Below are positions 25,319 to 33,499 of a stretch of DNA of 49,056 nucleotides, piece after piece. Origin of the DNA: Candidatus Acetothermia bacterium (GTDB lineage: Bacteria; Bipolaricaulota; Bipolaricaulia; RBG-16-55-9; DRXL01); NCBI GenBank assembly GCA_016179105.1, contig JACOSB010000011.1, positions 1 to 49,056 of the forward strand, read 5' to 3'. Positions within the stretch are counted from its first letter, which is position 1, and every line of letters starts with the position of its first letter. Made by a program: the position numbers and the translations under genes. A model generated the notes under the pieces. That model searched no databases. It saw only the letters and a list, made by a program, of their open reading frames with translations, and was not told the DNA's origin.

Positions 25319-26523
25319 CTAATTTCTGTTGGTTTCATAGCCTGCTGAAGAAATCATTGACTTCCAGTAGTTTAACAATGAATGCCTGACTATGTACTCG
25401 AAAGTGTGAAGATACATTGGCAGATCCTCATTCACCCAGATTGCGGATTGAACCGCAGATGAAAGCACATCAGGCTTTTCCAAAAAAGTTTCATCTTTGC
25501 CTAGCTGCTCGGGCGGCCTGCACATTGGGAGAGGGAAAGGTGTCCCTTCATGTAGCGCAAGTGAACGATAATGGTAAATTTTGTTTAGGTATTCCTCCAC
25601 ATCTTTCTTGTCCCACGAAACCCGCCCATGCTGTGGGCGTTTGCTCGGTGGATCAGGAAGAAATTCAAGCACAAAATCGATAAACTTCTTCTTTGCCCCC
25701 TTTGTCTTCAAATGCTTAGCTAAAGGTGCCTTTGTTTCTGTCAGCATCTCTTGAGGCAGCCCCTTGGAAAAGTTCCAGTAGTTACTGACAGTTTCAATTG
25801 CTGATACAAGCATCACCCACGATAGATCAGGCTCTGATTCCGCAATCCAAACTGCGTCCTGGTAAAGTCTAGCTGCGCGAACAAGCGCATTCGCAGCACC
25901 CGGCTGAAGCAGGGGTAGGCTCTTGAGCAGCAAAGCATCCTGCAAATGATGGTCGCCCAAAACCTGGGGAATAATTGCCCCGCGGATACCTGTAGGTTTC
26001 AACAAAACTGGGTCAATTCTCAATATGGAAGATTCTGGACGGCCACGTGGATTCTCTCCCGGCTCAAATCGCCTGGTAACACCTCCCGCCTGCAGCCGGA
26101 TTCCCATGCACAATGAAACAAGGGCTGCGATCTCATCATGCAACCAACCACCATGATAGCGGCTATAATCTGATTCATTCCGCTCTGTGACGCTGGGGAA
26201 ATCATTCTCTATGTGGTATTCCAGTCTCAAGACGATCCGAGGAAGAGCTGTCTCGGACTTCGGGCCGATAATACTAATTCGTCATTGGAATGTCTGGATA
26301 AACTGGCGGCAAAGGCTGGCTGGAAGAGCCAATCATTCGGACATTTAGAAAGCAAAACAGTATAATATTCCAAAGCTGGTACGGACCATAATCCACTGAC
26401 GGGCCTCCAATGATCCATGCGTCAGTAAACAATGGGTATTCAGATGCACCTTTAGAAAGCAGTTTGGCCTCAAACGCCTTCCAGTTCTCGCGTAAGCGAG
26501 AGGACCTTGTGCTTGCGTCTCAT
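25319..26523 (-). pseudogene. HEPN/Apea-like protein, apparently frameshifted at its 5' end
   Basis: The open part is 25319-26230 (303 residues, TTG start). A helical region SWVMLVSAIETVSNYW and the R-x4-H motif YHYRSLALHEGTPFP fit Apea-type HEPN domains, which are often RNA-binding or toxin RNases. Protein-like sequence continues upstream in other frames: ISIIGPKSETALPRIVLRLE joins directly in frame before the TTG, and NWKAFEAKLLSKGASEYPLF lies in a second frame further up. An ATG at 26523 overlaps the mobA stop as TAATG. Restoring one protein needs two shifts of the same sign, near 26480-26490 and 26270-26285. This could be a pseudogene or sequencing error. Confidence 0.6.
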
Positions 26524-27155
26524 TATTCACGATTTGAGTACCTTTCGATCCGTCGTCGGACTTCTTTCCACTCCTCAATTATGTTAAATCCCATGAAACT
26601 ACTCGAGTTAGGATCAATCTTGTGAAGCTCGGATTCCGATATTACCCACGCAGGAGCGGTATCGACGAGCGCTTGCAAAGATAGGCGCCTTTGGCCTACT
26701 AGCTTCTCAATCGTGCTTAGACACCTCTTCCCATAAATTGCCCGCGTCACGCAACGAACTCCTCCCACCTCTGGCACGATCACATCAGCAGTGCCATCGA
26801 TCTGCGCAATCAAAAATTCTACAAGTGCTGGATTCAAAAACGGCATATCGCATGCGGTCACAAAACTATACTCGTTCGTCGCTGCTTGCAAGCCTGTGTA
26901 AAGCCCACCCATCGGCCCACAGTTCTTTATTTTGTCTTCAAGTACTGGCACATCGAGCAAATCGGTGTAGCGCCTGGTTTCGCCCGTCGTCACAATGATT
27001 TCGGAGAAATGCGCTTTGAGCTGGCGAACAATCCGCTGTATGAGATATTCACCCTCAATTTGCAATAGCGCTTTGTCCGTCTCCATGCGCGAGGATTTGC
27101 CCCCAGCCAAGACAATCGCCGAAACTGCTCTACTTTTGGAGCTGCTGGACTGCAT
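26523..27155 (-). CDS. mobA: Molybdenum cofactor guanylyltransferase
   Basis: 210 residues. Attaches GMP to molybdopterin to give the MGD form used by DMSO-reductase-type enzymes. The nucleotide-binding loop SAIVLAGGKSSRMETDKALL has Glu-Thr where most have Gly-x, but the key Arg and Lys remain. Other motifs: DLLDVPVLEDKIKNCGPMGG, VTACDMPFLNPALVE. It overlaps moaB upstream by 26 bp. The ATG of the damaged HEPN-like gene overlaps its stop. Confidence 0.88.
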   Translation of the reverse strand: MQSSSSKSRAVSAIVLAGGKSSRMETDKALLQIEGEYLIQRIVRQLKAHFSEIIVTTGETRRYTDLLDVPVLEDKIKNCGPMGGLYTGLQAATNEYSFVTACDMPFLNPALVEFLIAQIDGTADVIVPEVGGVRCVTRAIYGKRCLSTIEKLVGQRRLSLQALVDTAPAWVISESELHKIDPNSSSFMGFNIIEEWKEVRRRIERYSNRE

Positions 27156-27639
27156 GACTGATCACCGGCAAAATGAGTTTATCCATTGCGAGCTGTACAG
27201 CGTTCTCTGATCCGGGCAACGAGAAAACTATTTTTTTGTTGATAATGCCTGCCGCGGCTCGACTCAGAAGCACATACGGGCCGATCTCTTGGAAGCTCAG
27301 CATTCGGAAAAGTTCGCCGAAGCCATCGATCTCTTCATCGAAGAGTTTTCGCAACGTCCGCGCCGTTTGGTCCTTCTTCGAAAGTCCCGTGCCTCCGTGG
27401 AAGATCACAGCTTGTACATTGGAGTCAACCTTGAGTTTTTCGACCATCGCTGAGATTTGCGCTGCGTCGTTCTTGATGATCGTGTAAAAATCCACGCGAT
27501 GTTTGTTCGCTAACAAACGCTCACGGATGAATTGGCCGGTTGTATCTGTTTGTTCGTTCCGGCTGTCACTCACGGTGATGATCCAGCAATTCACCGAAGG
27601 CACTTCGTACTCTTGCTTCTGCTGAAGATGCGTACTCAT
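27130..27639 (-). CDS. moaB: Molybdopterin adenylyltransferase-type protein (MoaB/Mog)
   Basis: 169 residues. Activates molybdopterin with AMP before metal insertion. The MoCF-biosynthesis fold is seen in WIITVSDSRNEQTDTTGQFI, AVIFHGGTGLSKKDQTARTL (catalytic GGTG) and VFSLPGSENAVQLAMDKLIL. It is upstream of mobA on the minus strand, diverging from the moxR-VWA pair. Confidence 0.9.
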   Translation of the reverse strand: MSTHLQQKQEYEVPSVNCWIITVSDSRNEQTDTTGQFIRERLLANKHRVDFYTIIKNDAAQISAMVEKLKVDSNVQAVIFHGGTGLSKKDQTARTLRKLFDEEIDGFGELFRMLSFQEIGPYVLLSRAAAGIINKKIVFSLPGSENAVQLAMDKLILPVISHAVQQLQK

Positions 27640-27672
27640 GGCTTGAGCATTATAGCAGACTGAGCAGATCGT

Positions 27673-27701
27673 TTGTTTTCGCAGTTTTTATGCGTTAGAG
27701 T
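27673..27701 (+). promoter_or_regulatory. Promoter of the moxR-VWA pair, near-leaderless
   Basis: TTGTTT (27673-27678), 17 bp, TAGAGT (27696-27701). The ATG follows after 9 bp, leaving about 2-3 nt of leader and no room for a ribosome site. Confidence 0.5.
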
Positions 27702-27710
27702 ATTCTCGTC

Positions 27711-28565
27711 ATGCTGAAACCTGAGGCACTGAGCCAAAAACTGCAAGCGCAGGGTTATGTGATGAGCCCCGATCAAGCGTTGACGGTAGCCATCGCACTC
27801 CATCTCGAAAAGCCATTGCTCATCGAAGGGCCTGCCGGCGTCGGCAAGACTGAACTGGCTAAAGTGCTCTCGCAATCTCTCAAAGCGCCCTTGATTCGCT
27901 TGCAATGCTACGAGGGCTTGGGTGAAGAAAAAGCGCTCTACGAATGGAACTACTCCAAACAACTTCTGCATATCCAAGCTGACAAGAAGCGAGAATGGAA
28001 TCAGCTTGAGACCGAAATCTTCTCGGAAGAATACTTGCTCGAGCGTCCTCTGCTGAAAGCGATTCGCAACAAGAAGCGGGTTGTCTTGCTGATCGACGAA
28101 CTCGATCGCGTGGACGAAGAGTTCGAAGCCTTCTTGTTCGAATTGCTGAGCGACTTCCAGATCACTATTCCCGAGATGGGCACGGTCATGGCCAAGCACA
28201 AGCCCATTGTTATGCTCACGAGCAATGAGACACGTGAGCTGAGCGAAGCGCTGCGCCGCCGCTGCATCTATCTTTATATAACTTTCCCGACGCGCGAGCG
28301 GGAGAAAGAAATCGTCTTGAAGAAAGTCCCAGGCATCAGCGAAAAACTCGCCGAGCAAGTTGTCACCTACGTTCAGGCGCTCCGCAAGCGAGAGCTGAAA
28401 AAACCCCCTAGCGTGAGCGAAACGCTTGACTGGGCCCGCTCGCTTCAGCTTCTGGGGATTAATCACATCGATGATGCAGTCGTGCATCAGACAGCGCCTT
28501 TGCTCCTCAAGAACAAAGCCGATCTCGAGTCAGTCCACCAGATGGATAAGATCGTTCGCGAGTAA
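27711..28565 (+). CDS. MoxR-family AAA+ ATPase (CoxD-like)
   Basis: 284 residues. Walker A GPAGVGKTELAKVL, Walker B RVVLLIDELDRVDEE, sensor VMLTSNETRELSEAL and the Arg finger region ALRRRCIYLYI are all intact. MoxR ATPases act with a VWA protein as chaperones for cofactor insertion. The VWA gene follows by 5 bp, and both lie between moaB-mobA and mobB-moeA-moaC. In CO dehydrogenase operons the equivalent pair CoxD/CoxE matures the Mo-Cu site, so a molybdoenzyme client is likely. The client is not in the window. Confidence 0.88.
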   Translation: MLKPEALSQKLQAQGYVMSPDQALTVAIALHLEKPLLIEGPAGVGKTELAKVLSQSLKAPLIRLQCYEGLGEEKALYEWNYSKQLLHIQADKKREWNQLETEIFSEEYLLERPLLKAIRNKKRVVLLIDELDRVDEEFEAFLFELLSDFQITIPEMGTVMAKHKPIVMLTSNETRELSEALRRRCIYLYITFPTREREKEIVLKKVPGISEKLAEQVVTYVQALRKRELKKPPSVSETLDWARSLQLLGINHIDDAVVHQTAPLLLKNKADLESVHQMDKIVRE

Positions 28566-28570
28566 ATTTT

Positions 28571-29941
28571 ATGCAAGCTCAGCTCCAAGCTGACTCATTA
28601 GATATTTTTCTGGAATTCATTCGCTTGCTGCGACTCGCAGGTTTGCGTGTTGGCCTTACAGAAACTCAAGATGCGCTCAAAGCTCTCTCTAGCGTTGACG
28701 ATTTGCATCTCACACAGTCAGCTTTGAAAGCGACGCTCATCAAACGCAAAGCCGACCAAGCTACGTTTGATCGCGTCTTCGAACTCTTCTTTGGGTTCGC
28801 TCCCGAAATTCGAGACCTCCAGCTCGCCAAAAGTAGCAAAGAACAAGCGCAAGCTTCTTCGGGTTCCTTTGGGCATGATCTGGGCGAGGAGGGTTATCAT
28901 AACGATGCTCCCGGTAGCGGGCGCGGATCGCGCGGCATTGAGCTATCTTATGAGCAAGTCTTGGAGCGAGCCGTTCAACTCATCATGCGCCATGCCTATG
29001 TCAAAGACGACAAAGACAATGCGCGTCGCACTCAAGAAGCGATCGCGCTCATGAGTCGCATGATCCAGAAGCGAACTGAGACTGAAAAGAGCTTGGATGA
29101 GATTCGCTCGGAGCTAGAAAAAGCATTTCTCAAGGCGATTGGAAGTACCCAAGCTCTCGAAGCCTTGCTCGAAGAAGGCAATTTCGAGAACTTAGACTTC
29201 GCGCGTCTGGATGAGACAGAAGCCGAGCTCATCGAACGCGAGATTGAGCGCTTGATTGAAGAGCTCGCTGCCCGTCCCAGGCGACGCTACGAACGGCACA
29301 AACAAGGCCACGCGGACATCCGACGCACGATTCGTAAATCGATTCAGTACGGAGGCACGCCTATAAAACTAGCGCGCAAGAAGCGTCGGATCATTGAGCC
29401 ACAGATTTTCATCCTGGCTGACATCAGCGGCAGTGTCGAAGCGTTCTCGCGTTTCTTCTTGATGCTCACACGAGCCTTTCATGTGACGGCGGACACGGTG
29501 CGCAGCTTCATCTTCGTCGATGAAGTGAGCGAGATCACCGAGCGCATCGAGATAGAAATGTCGAGAAATTCGCGAGCGGGCCAGGCGGTTGAGAAGGTGC
29601 TTTCGCGATTGCGTCTGGAAGGGTGGGGCTTTCGCCGCAGCAGCTACGGAATGGCTTTTCAGCAGTTTTACACGCAGTTCGGGAGCGACGTCGATCGACA
29701 CACAACAATCATTGTGCTCGGCGATGCCCGCAACAACAATGCGCCTTCGCGCTCCCAATTTCTGCATCGTCTCCAAGAGCAAACCGAGCGCATTATTTGG
29801 CTCAACCCGGAACGTCAAACGCTGTGGGATTCTGGAGATTCGATCATGAGTGTTTACGCACTCTCGTGCGATCGGGCCCTTGAATGCCGAAACTTACAGC
29901 AATTGAAAGAGATCGTGCGTGAGTTAGCGACGTCGATTTGA
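28571..29941 (+). CDS. VWA-domain protein, CoxE-like
   Basis: 456 residues. The N-terminal part (about 1-75) has FLEFIRLLRLAGLRVGLTET, typical of CoxE-like proteins. A charged, helical middle leads to a C-terminal VWA domain (about 270-440) with the MIDAS motif IFILADISGSVEAFS (DxSxS) and a late Asp in TIIVLGDARNN. It pairs with the preceding MoxR ATPase; such pairs remodel metalloenzyme partners. The stop is 13 bp from the end of convergent moaC. Confidence 0.87.
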   Translation: MQAQLQADSLDIFLEFIRLLRLAGLRVGLTETQDALKALSSVDDLHLTQSALKATLIKRKADQATFDRVFELFFGFAPEIRDLQLAKSSKEQAQASSGSFGHDLGEEGYHNDAPGSGRGSRGIELSYEQVLERAVQLIMRHAYVKDDKDNARRTQEAIALMSRMIQKRTETEKSLDEIRSELEKAFLKAIGSTQALEALLEEGNFENLDFARLDETEAELIEREIERLIEELAARPRRRYERHKQGHADIRRTIRKSIQYGGTPIKLARKKRRIIEPQIFILADISGSVEAFSRFFLMLTRAFHVTADTVRSFIFVDEVSEITERIEIEMSRNSRAGQAVEKVLSRLRLEGWGFRRSSYGMAFQQFYTQFGSDVDRHTTIIVLGDARNNNAPSRSQFLHRLQEQTERIIWLNPERQTLWDSGDSIMSVYALSCDRALECRNLQQLKEIVRELATSI

Positions 29942-29954
29942 AGTGAATAATGAA

Positions 29955-30449
29955 TTAGGATGCAGTCCTATCGCGGTTCCATGTTCCGCTCTTGCCGCCG
30001 CGTTTTTCGATCAGCTGGATCGGTCCAATCGTCATGCCCTTCTCGACGGCTTTGCACATATCGTAGATGGTGAGTAACGCTGTCGCACAGGCGGTGAGTG
30101 CTTCCATCTCGACCCCAGTCTTGCCCGCGCTGGTCACGGCTGCAGCCACAGAGATATTCGCTTCTTGCTTGTCGTGGGTGAACTCGATATCGATGCCCGT
30201 AATCGGAATAGGGTGACACATAGGGATTAACTCGGCTGTGCGCTTGGCTCCTTGGATTGCGGCAATCTTGGCGACCGTGAGAACGTCGCCCTTTTTGATC
30301 GTGCCTTCCAAGATCAGCTGCAGCGTGGAAGGTCGCATCACAATCTTGCCTTGCGCAATCGCGATGCGCACTGTGTCAGGCTTAGCACTCACATCCACCA
30401 TGCGCGCATGACCGTGCGCGTCGAGATGGGAAAGCTTGGCTTTTTTCAT
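29955..30449 (-). CDS. moaC: Cyclic pyranopterin monophosphate synthase accessory protein
   Basis: 164 residues. Works with MoaA in the first Moco step. Family motifs are complete: AKLSHLDAHGHARMVDVS, KKGDVLTVAKIAAIQGAKRT, the active-site LIPMCHPIPITGIDIEF, and KTGVEMEALTACATALLTIYDMCKA with catalytic Lys and Glu-Met-Glu. Last gene of mobB-moeA-moaC, 24 bp after moeA. Confidence 0.96.
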   Translation of the reverse strand: MKKAKLSHLDAHGHARMVDVSAKPDTVRIAIAQGKIVMRPSTLQLILEGTIKKGDVLTVAKIAAIQGAKRTAELIPMCHPIPITGIDIEFTHDKQEANISVAAAVTSAGKTGVEMEALTACATALLTIYDMCKAVEKGMTIGPIQLIEKRGGKSGTWNRDRTAS

Positions 30450-30473
30450 CGTTTCAATTTCTCACACGCTCTC

Positions 30474-31709
30474 TTACCAGATCTCGAACCATACTACGTC
30501 GCCTTGTGAAAAACCTTCAGAATCCGGCTCTATGTACAAGAGCCCTTCCGCTTTGGCGAGAGTCGATATATTCGTCGTGTGCCCTTTGACTCGTTCAATT
30601 TGTGGTGATTCGCCCTCAAAATGCAGCACGACTGGTACAAAGTCTGTGCGTCCTCGGACAGATTTAATTTCTTCATGCAGGGTGCCTCGTTCTCGGCGCA
30701 ATGCAAGACTCGTCAATGCTCCAGCGCTCTTCATAATGAGAGGCGCGACAAACTTGGCAAAGACCACTGCCGAAGAAACTGGATTACCCGGAAGCCCAAC
30801 CACAGGCTTATTTGAGCACAGAGCGAAGATCGTCGGCTTGCCCGGCTTCATGTGCAACCCGTGAATATAAATTTGGCCAAGCTCTCCCAGCACTTGCTCT
30901 GTCAAGTCCTTCGCGCCAACTGAAGAGCCTCCTGAGAGTAAGACAAAATCGGTCTCATCGAGCGCACGCTGGACTGTCTTGAGGAGTGCGGAGCGATCAT
31001 CACGTACAATCCCGAAGAGTTGCGCTTGTGCTCCCAACTCTGTGAGCTGAGCTTTCAGAATATGAGAATTGATCTCGCGTATCTGGCCGGGCTTGGGTTG
31101 GGTCTCCGCAGGGACTAGTTCATCTCCTGTCGAGATGACTCCGACTTTCAGGCGTCGAAAAACATTGACGCGTGTGTATCCCAAGGCGAGCAACGCTCCG
31201 ATGTCCACTGGACGGATCCGATGCCCGGTCATATAAATTTGTTCGCCCTTCTTGAAATCTTCATCGGGGACGATGACGTGAATCCCTGTTGAGATGCTCG
31301 AAAATATTTTCACTCGACTATCTGAAATTCTTTCTGTTTCTTCAAGAATGACGATCGCATCAGCTCCCGGAGGCAAGGGGCCGCCAGTTCCGATCTCCAT
31401 CGCTTGGCCGTTCTCAAGCTTCGGTAGGGACGCGGGATCCTGTCCCATCTCGGCACGCCCCATCACTTTCAATTCGATAGGACGCTGGCTCGATGCCCCT
31501 TGAGTGTCTAGAGAATGCACCGCGTAACCATCCATGCCAGAACGAGCGAAGCCGGGCAGATCTTTGGGGCTTACGATTTCACTGGCCAAGACTCGACCGA
31601 GCACATCAACGGTCGGAACCTCTTGAGTCTCTGTAATGGGTTGAATCTTGGATTGAGCCAAGACGAGCGCCGCATGAAACGGTTTTGCTGACTCAAAAAA
31701 ATTTTTCAT
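30474..31709 (-). CDS. moeA: Molybdopterin molybdenumtransferase
   Basis: 411 residues. Inserts molybdate into adenylated molybdopterin. N-terminal domain with LPGFARSGMDGYAVHSLD, then VPDEDFKKGEQIYMTGHRI. The central MoCF domain has VGVISTGDELV, FVLLSGGSSVGAKDLTEQVL and FALCSNKPVVGLPGNPVSS; C-terminal domain IV ends the protein. Overlaps mobB upstream by 4 bp (ATGA). This operon and moaB-mobA together with moaA cover most of the pathway; moaD and moaE are not in the window. Confidence 0.95.
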   Translation of the reverse strand: MKNFFESAKPFHAALVLAQSKIQPITETQEVPTVDVLGRVLASEIVSPKDLPGFARSGMDGYAVHSLDTQGASSQRPIELKVMGRAEMGQDPASLPKLENGQAMEIGTGGPLPPGADAIVILEETERISDSRVKIFSSISTGIHVIVPDEDFKKGEQIYMTGHRIRPVDIGALLALGYTRVNVFRRLKVGVISTGDELVPAETQPKPGQIREINSHILKAQLTELGAQAQLFGIVRDDRSALLKTVQRALDETDFVLLSGGSSVGAKDLTEQVLGELGQIYIHGLHMKPGKPTIFALCSNKPVVGLPGNPVSSAVVFAKFVAPLIMKSAGALTSLALRRERGTLHEEIKSVRGRTDFVPVVLHFEGESPQIERVKGHTTNISTLAKAEGLLYIEPDSEGFSQGDVVWFEIW

Positions 31710-32200
31710 TTCAGAAATTTCTTCTCCAAAAACTCGGCTAGTCCGTCAACCTCAGCGAACCCGAACAAGACAGTCTCTCGATTTATCTTCAGTCTCGTTC
31801 GCTCAAGTTCACTCACTACGGCTATCAGTGGCGTTACCTTTGGCACTTGGTTTTCTGTTCTCACGACAGCTACTTGCGGCACTGAGTATTCTTTGAATCC
31901 TTCGGCTAACACAATATCAACTTCAGAGAAAAATTTCTCGGTGATCTCTCTCAAAGAAAATTCTCGCGTGAGATCATGCACTAACCCTAGCTTGGTTGAA
32001 GAGAGAATGCAAACGGATTCCGCGCCAGCAACCTTCAGCTCGTAAGAATCTTTGCCGGGTTTATCAATCTCAAACTCGTGGTGCGTATGTTTGATCGCTC
32101 CGACGCGATACCCGTGCTTTTTCAGAACGCTAATCAATTTTTTCAGTAGAGTCGTCTTGCCTACCCCGCTCGAGCCGACGAACGCTACAATGGGCACCAT
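31706..32200 (-). CDS. mobB: Molybdopterin-guanine dinucleotide biosynthesis protein MobB
   Basis: 164 residues. GTP-binding partner of MobA. P-loop VAFVGSSGVGKTTLLKKL, then GYRVGAIKHTHHEFEID, DSYELKVAGAESVCILSS and DIVLAEGFKEYSVPQVAV. A frame open to 32245 exists, but a promoter (TTGCAT-18-TACGAT) ends 5 bp before the ATG at 32200 and no ribosome site is present, so a leaderless start at 32200 is preferred. First gene of mobB-moeA-moaC. Confidence 0.9.
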   Translation of the reverse strand: MVPIVAFVGSSGVGKTTLLKKLISVLKKHGYRVGAIKHTHHEFEIDKPGKDSYELKVAGAESVCILSSTKLGLVHDLTREFSLREITEKFFSEVDIVLAEGFKEYSVPQVAVVRTENQVPKVTPLIAVVSELERTRLKINRETVLFGFAEVDGLAEFLEKKFLK

Positions 32201-32205
32201 GTTCG

Positions 32206-32235
32206 ATCGTAACACTAAGTGAGAACCCAATGCAA
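32206..32235 (-). promoter_or_regulatory. Promoter of mobB-moeA-moaC, leaderless geometry
   Basis: On the minus strand TTGCAT (32235-32230), 18 bp, TACGAT (32211-32206). Only 5 bp separate the -10 from the mobB ATG, which places the expected transcription start on or next to the A of ATG. Confidence 0.5.
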
Positions 32236-32254
32236 TAGAATTCAAAAATTCTGA

Positions 32255-32283
32255 TTGCGAACGCTTTTCCTAATTGATAGACT
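32255..32283 (+). promoter_or_regulatory. Promoter of the aspartyl protease gene
   Basis: TTGCGA (32255-32260), 17 bp, TAGACT (32278-32283), followed by GCCG and the ATG at 32288. It diverges from the mobB promoter about 20 bp away. Confidence 0.45.
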
Positions 32284-32287
32284 GCCG

Positions 32288-32656
32288 ATGACCATAGGAC
32301 TTATGCACGTGACTGTCACACTGAGAGCAATGAAAACAGGCAAGCGATTCTACCAAGCAGATTTTTTGGTAGATACAGGAGCTACTGATACTCTGGCTCC
32401 CAGGAGTGAGTTAAAAAAGATCGGGGTTCAACCCGCCGGTAAAATGGTCTATGAACTGGCTGATGGAACCTTGCAAGAATATGATTTCGGTCTCGCTCAA
32501 ATTGAATTCATGGGCGAGATCACTGCGGGGCGAGTCATATTCGGCCCAGATGATGCTGAGCCGATTTTGGGTGTCACAGCCTTGGAATCTGTGGGAATTG
32601 TAATTGACCCAACCAATAAGACTCTCAAACGTCTACCTGCTGTTCCTTTAAAATAA
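32288..32656 (+). CDS. Small retropepsin-like (clan AA) aspartyl protease
   Basis: 122 residues. The catalytic motif is FLVDTGATDTLAP near residue 35, followed by 'KKIGVQPAGKMVYELADGT' and the flap-like and closing strands VIFGPDDAEPILGVTALE. It has a single domain with one Asp-Thr-Gly and no signal peptide, so it should act as a cytoplasmic homodimer. A TTG start at 32255 would lie inside the promoter and was rejected; ATG 32303 is an alternative because the 32288 start leaves no leader. Substrate unknown. It converges on the sirtuin gene. Confidence 0.8.
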   Translation: MTIGLMHVTVTLRAMKTGKRFYQADFLVDTGATDTLAPRSELKKIGVQPAGKMVYELADGTLQEYDFGLAQIEFMGEITAGRVIFGPDDAEPILGVTALESVGIVIDPTNKTLKRLPAVPLK

Positions 32657-32682
32657 GTTCCCCTGAGTCATTAGGTAGTCAA

Positions 32683-33438
32683 TTAAGCGACTTCTTGCTT
32701 CAGTAACTCTACCGTCGGCCCAAGCTGCGAGTGAATCACGATGTCAGCAATCCAATCATAAGGAGTAGGGTCACGATTGATGATCGCTACTTTGGCTCCC
32801 ACGCTCTTTGCTTGGGGCACGAGATCAGCCACCGGATGCACTTCGAGCGAAGTTCCCAAGACGAACATGAAATCACAGCGACTCGTCTCATGCATTGCAT
32901 CTTCAAAACTGGAGGGGAGTAACTCGCCAAAGAGCACGACGTCGGGTTTCAGCAGCCCATGGCAATGGTCGCACAGCGGAATTCGCTGTGTCTCGACCTT
33001 GGCAAAGACAGTCTCGATCGGATACTCGTGCTCGCAGTCGACGCACATCCCGCGGGCGTAATTCCCATGCACATCGTAGACGGTCTTTGAACCTGCTCGT
33101 CGATGCAGATTATCGATATTCTGAGTGATGACTCCTTTGAGTTGACCGCGCTGCTCCATGTCTGTAAGAAAATGGTGAGTCACGTTGGGTTGTGCTTGGG
33201 TTAATACGCCAAAACGAAGTTTCCAGAATTCGTAAAAACGCGCGGGGTTGTTCCGAAATCCCTGGATCGAAGCGACCTCCATTGGGTCATACTTGGCCCA
33301 CAGCCCGTTGTTTGGGCTTCGAAAATCAGGAATCCCAGATTCGGTGCTTACGCCCGCGCCCGTCAACGCAAGCGCATACTCTGAATTTCTGAGTAACTCT
33401 GCGATCTGTCGAGTTTTATGCTTCACTTCATCGCGCAT
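32683..33438 (-). CDS. cobB: SIR2-family NAD-dependent protein deacylase (sirtuin)
   Basis: 251 residues. Removes acyl groups from lysines using NAD. Cofactor motifs ALTGAGVSTESGIPDFRSP and TQNIDNLHRRAG are intact, and the catalytic His is in VYDVHGNYARG. The structural zinc site has four cysteines, in CVDC and CDHC. FVLGTSLEVHPVADLV and VAIINRDPTPYDWIADIVI complete the Rossmann fold. AGGGGA precedes the ATG, and an extended -10 (TGCTATAAT) lies about 27 bp upstream. Divergent from the M24 peptidase with overlapping promoters. Confidence 0.93.
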   Translation of the reverse strand: MRDEVKHKTRQIAELLRNSEYALALTGAGVSTESGIPDFRSPNNGLWAKYDPMEVASIQGFRNNPARFYEFWKLRFGVLTQAQPNVTHHFLTDMEQRGQLKGVITQNIDNLHRRAGSKTVYDVHGNYARGMCVDCEHEYPIETVFAKVETQRIPLCDHCHGLLKPDVVLFGELLPSSFEDAMHETSRCDFMFVLGTSLEVHPVADLVPQAKSVGAKVAIINRDPTPYDWIADIVIHSQLGPTVELLKQEVA

Positions 33439-33466
33439 TGTTTCCCCTAGAGAGACTTGTCATAAT
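33438..33466 (+). promoter_or_regulatory. Promoter of the M24 peptidase / trp-aro block
   Basis: TTGTTT (33438-33443), 17 bp, CATAAT (33461-33466). The expected start point is at or next to an ATG at 33473 that opens an eight-residue ORF. Confidence 0.45.
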
Positions 33467-33473
33467 TATAGCA
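33465..33473 (-). promoter_or_regulatory. Extended -10 element of the sirtuin gene
   Basis: On the minus strand TGCTATAAT, a perfect TGnTATAAT. It overlaps the forward -10 (CATAAT, 33461-33466). No good -35 is seen, as is usual with extended -10 promoters. Confidence 0.5.
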
Positions 33474-33499
33474 TGAAAGTAGCGTGGAGGGTTCGGTGA
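33473..33499 (+). CDS. Mini-ORF of eight codons overlapping the M24 peptidase start
   Basis: ATG AAA GTA GCG TGG AGG GTT CGG TGA encodes MKVAWRVR. It begins about 7 nt after a -10 box, so it could be a leaderless ORF. Its stop overlaps the GTG start of the peptidase gene (GTGA), and it contains that gene's GGAGG. Translation is unproven; a role in reinitiation is possible. Confidence 0.3.
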   Translation: MKVAWRVR

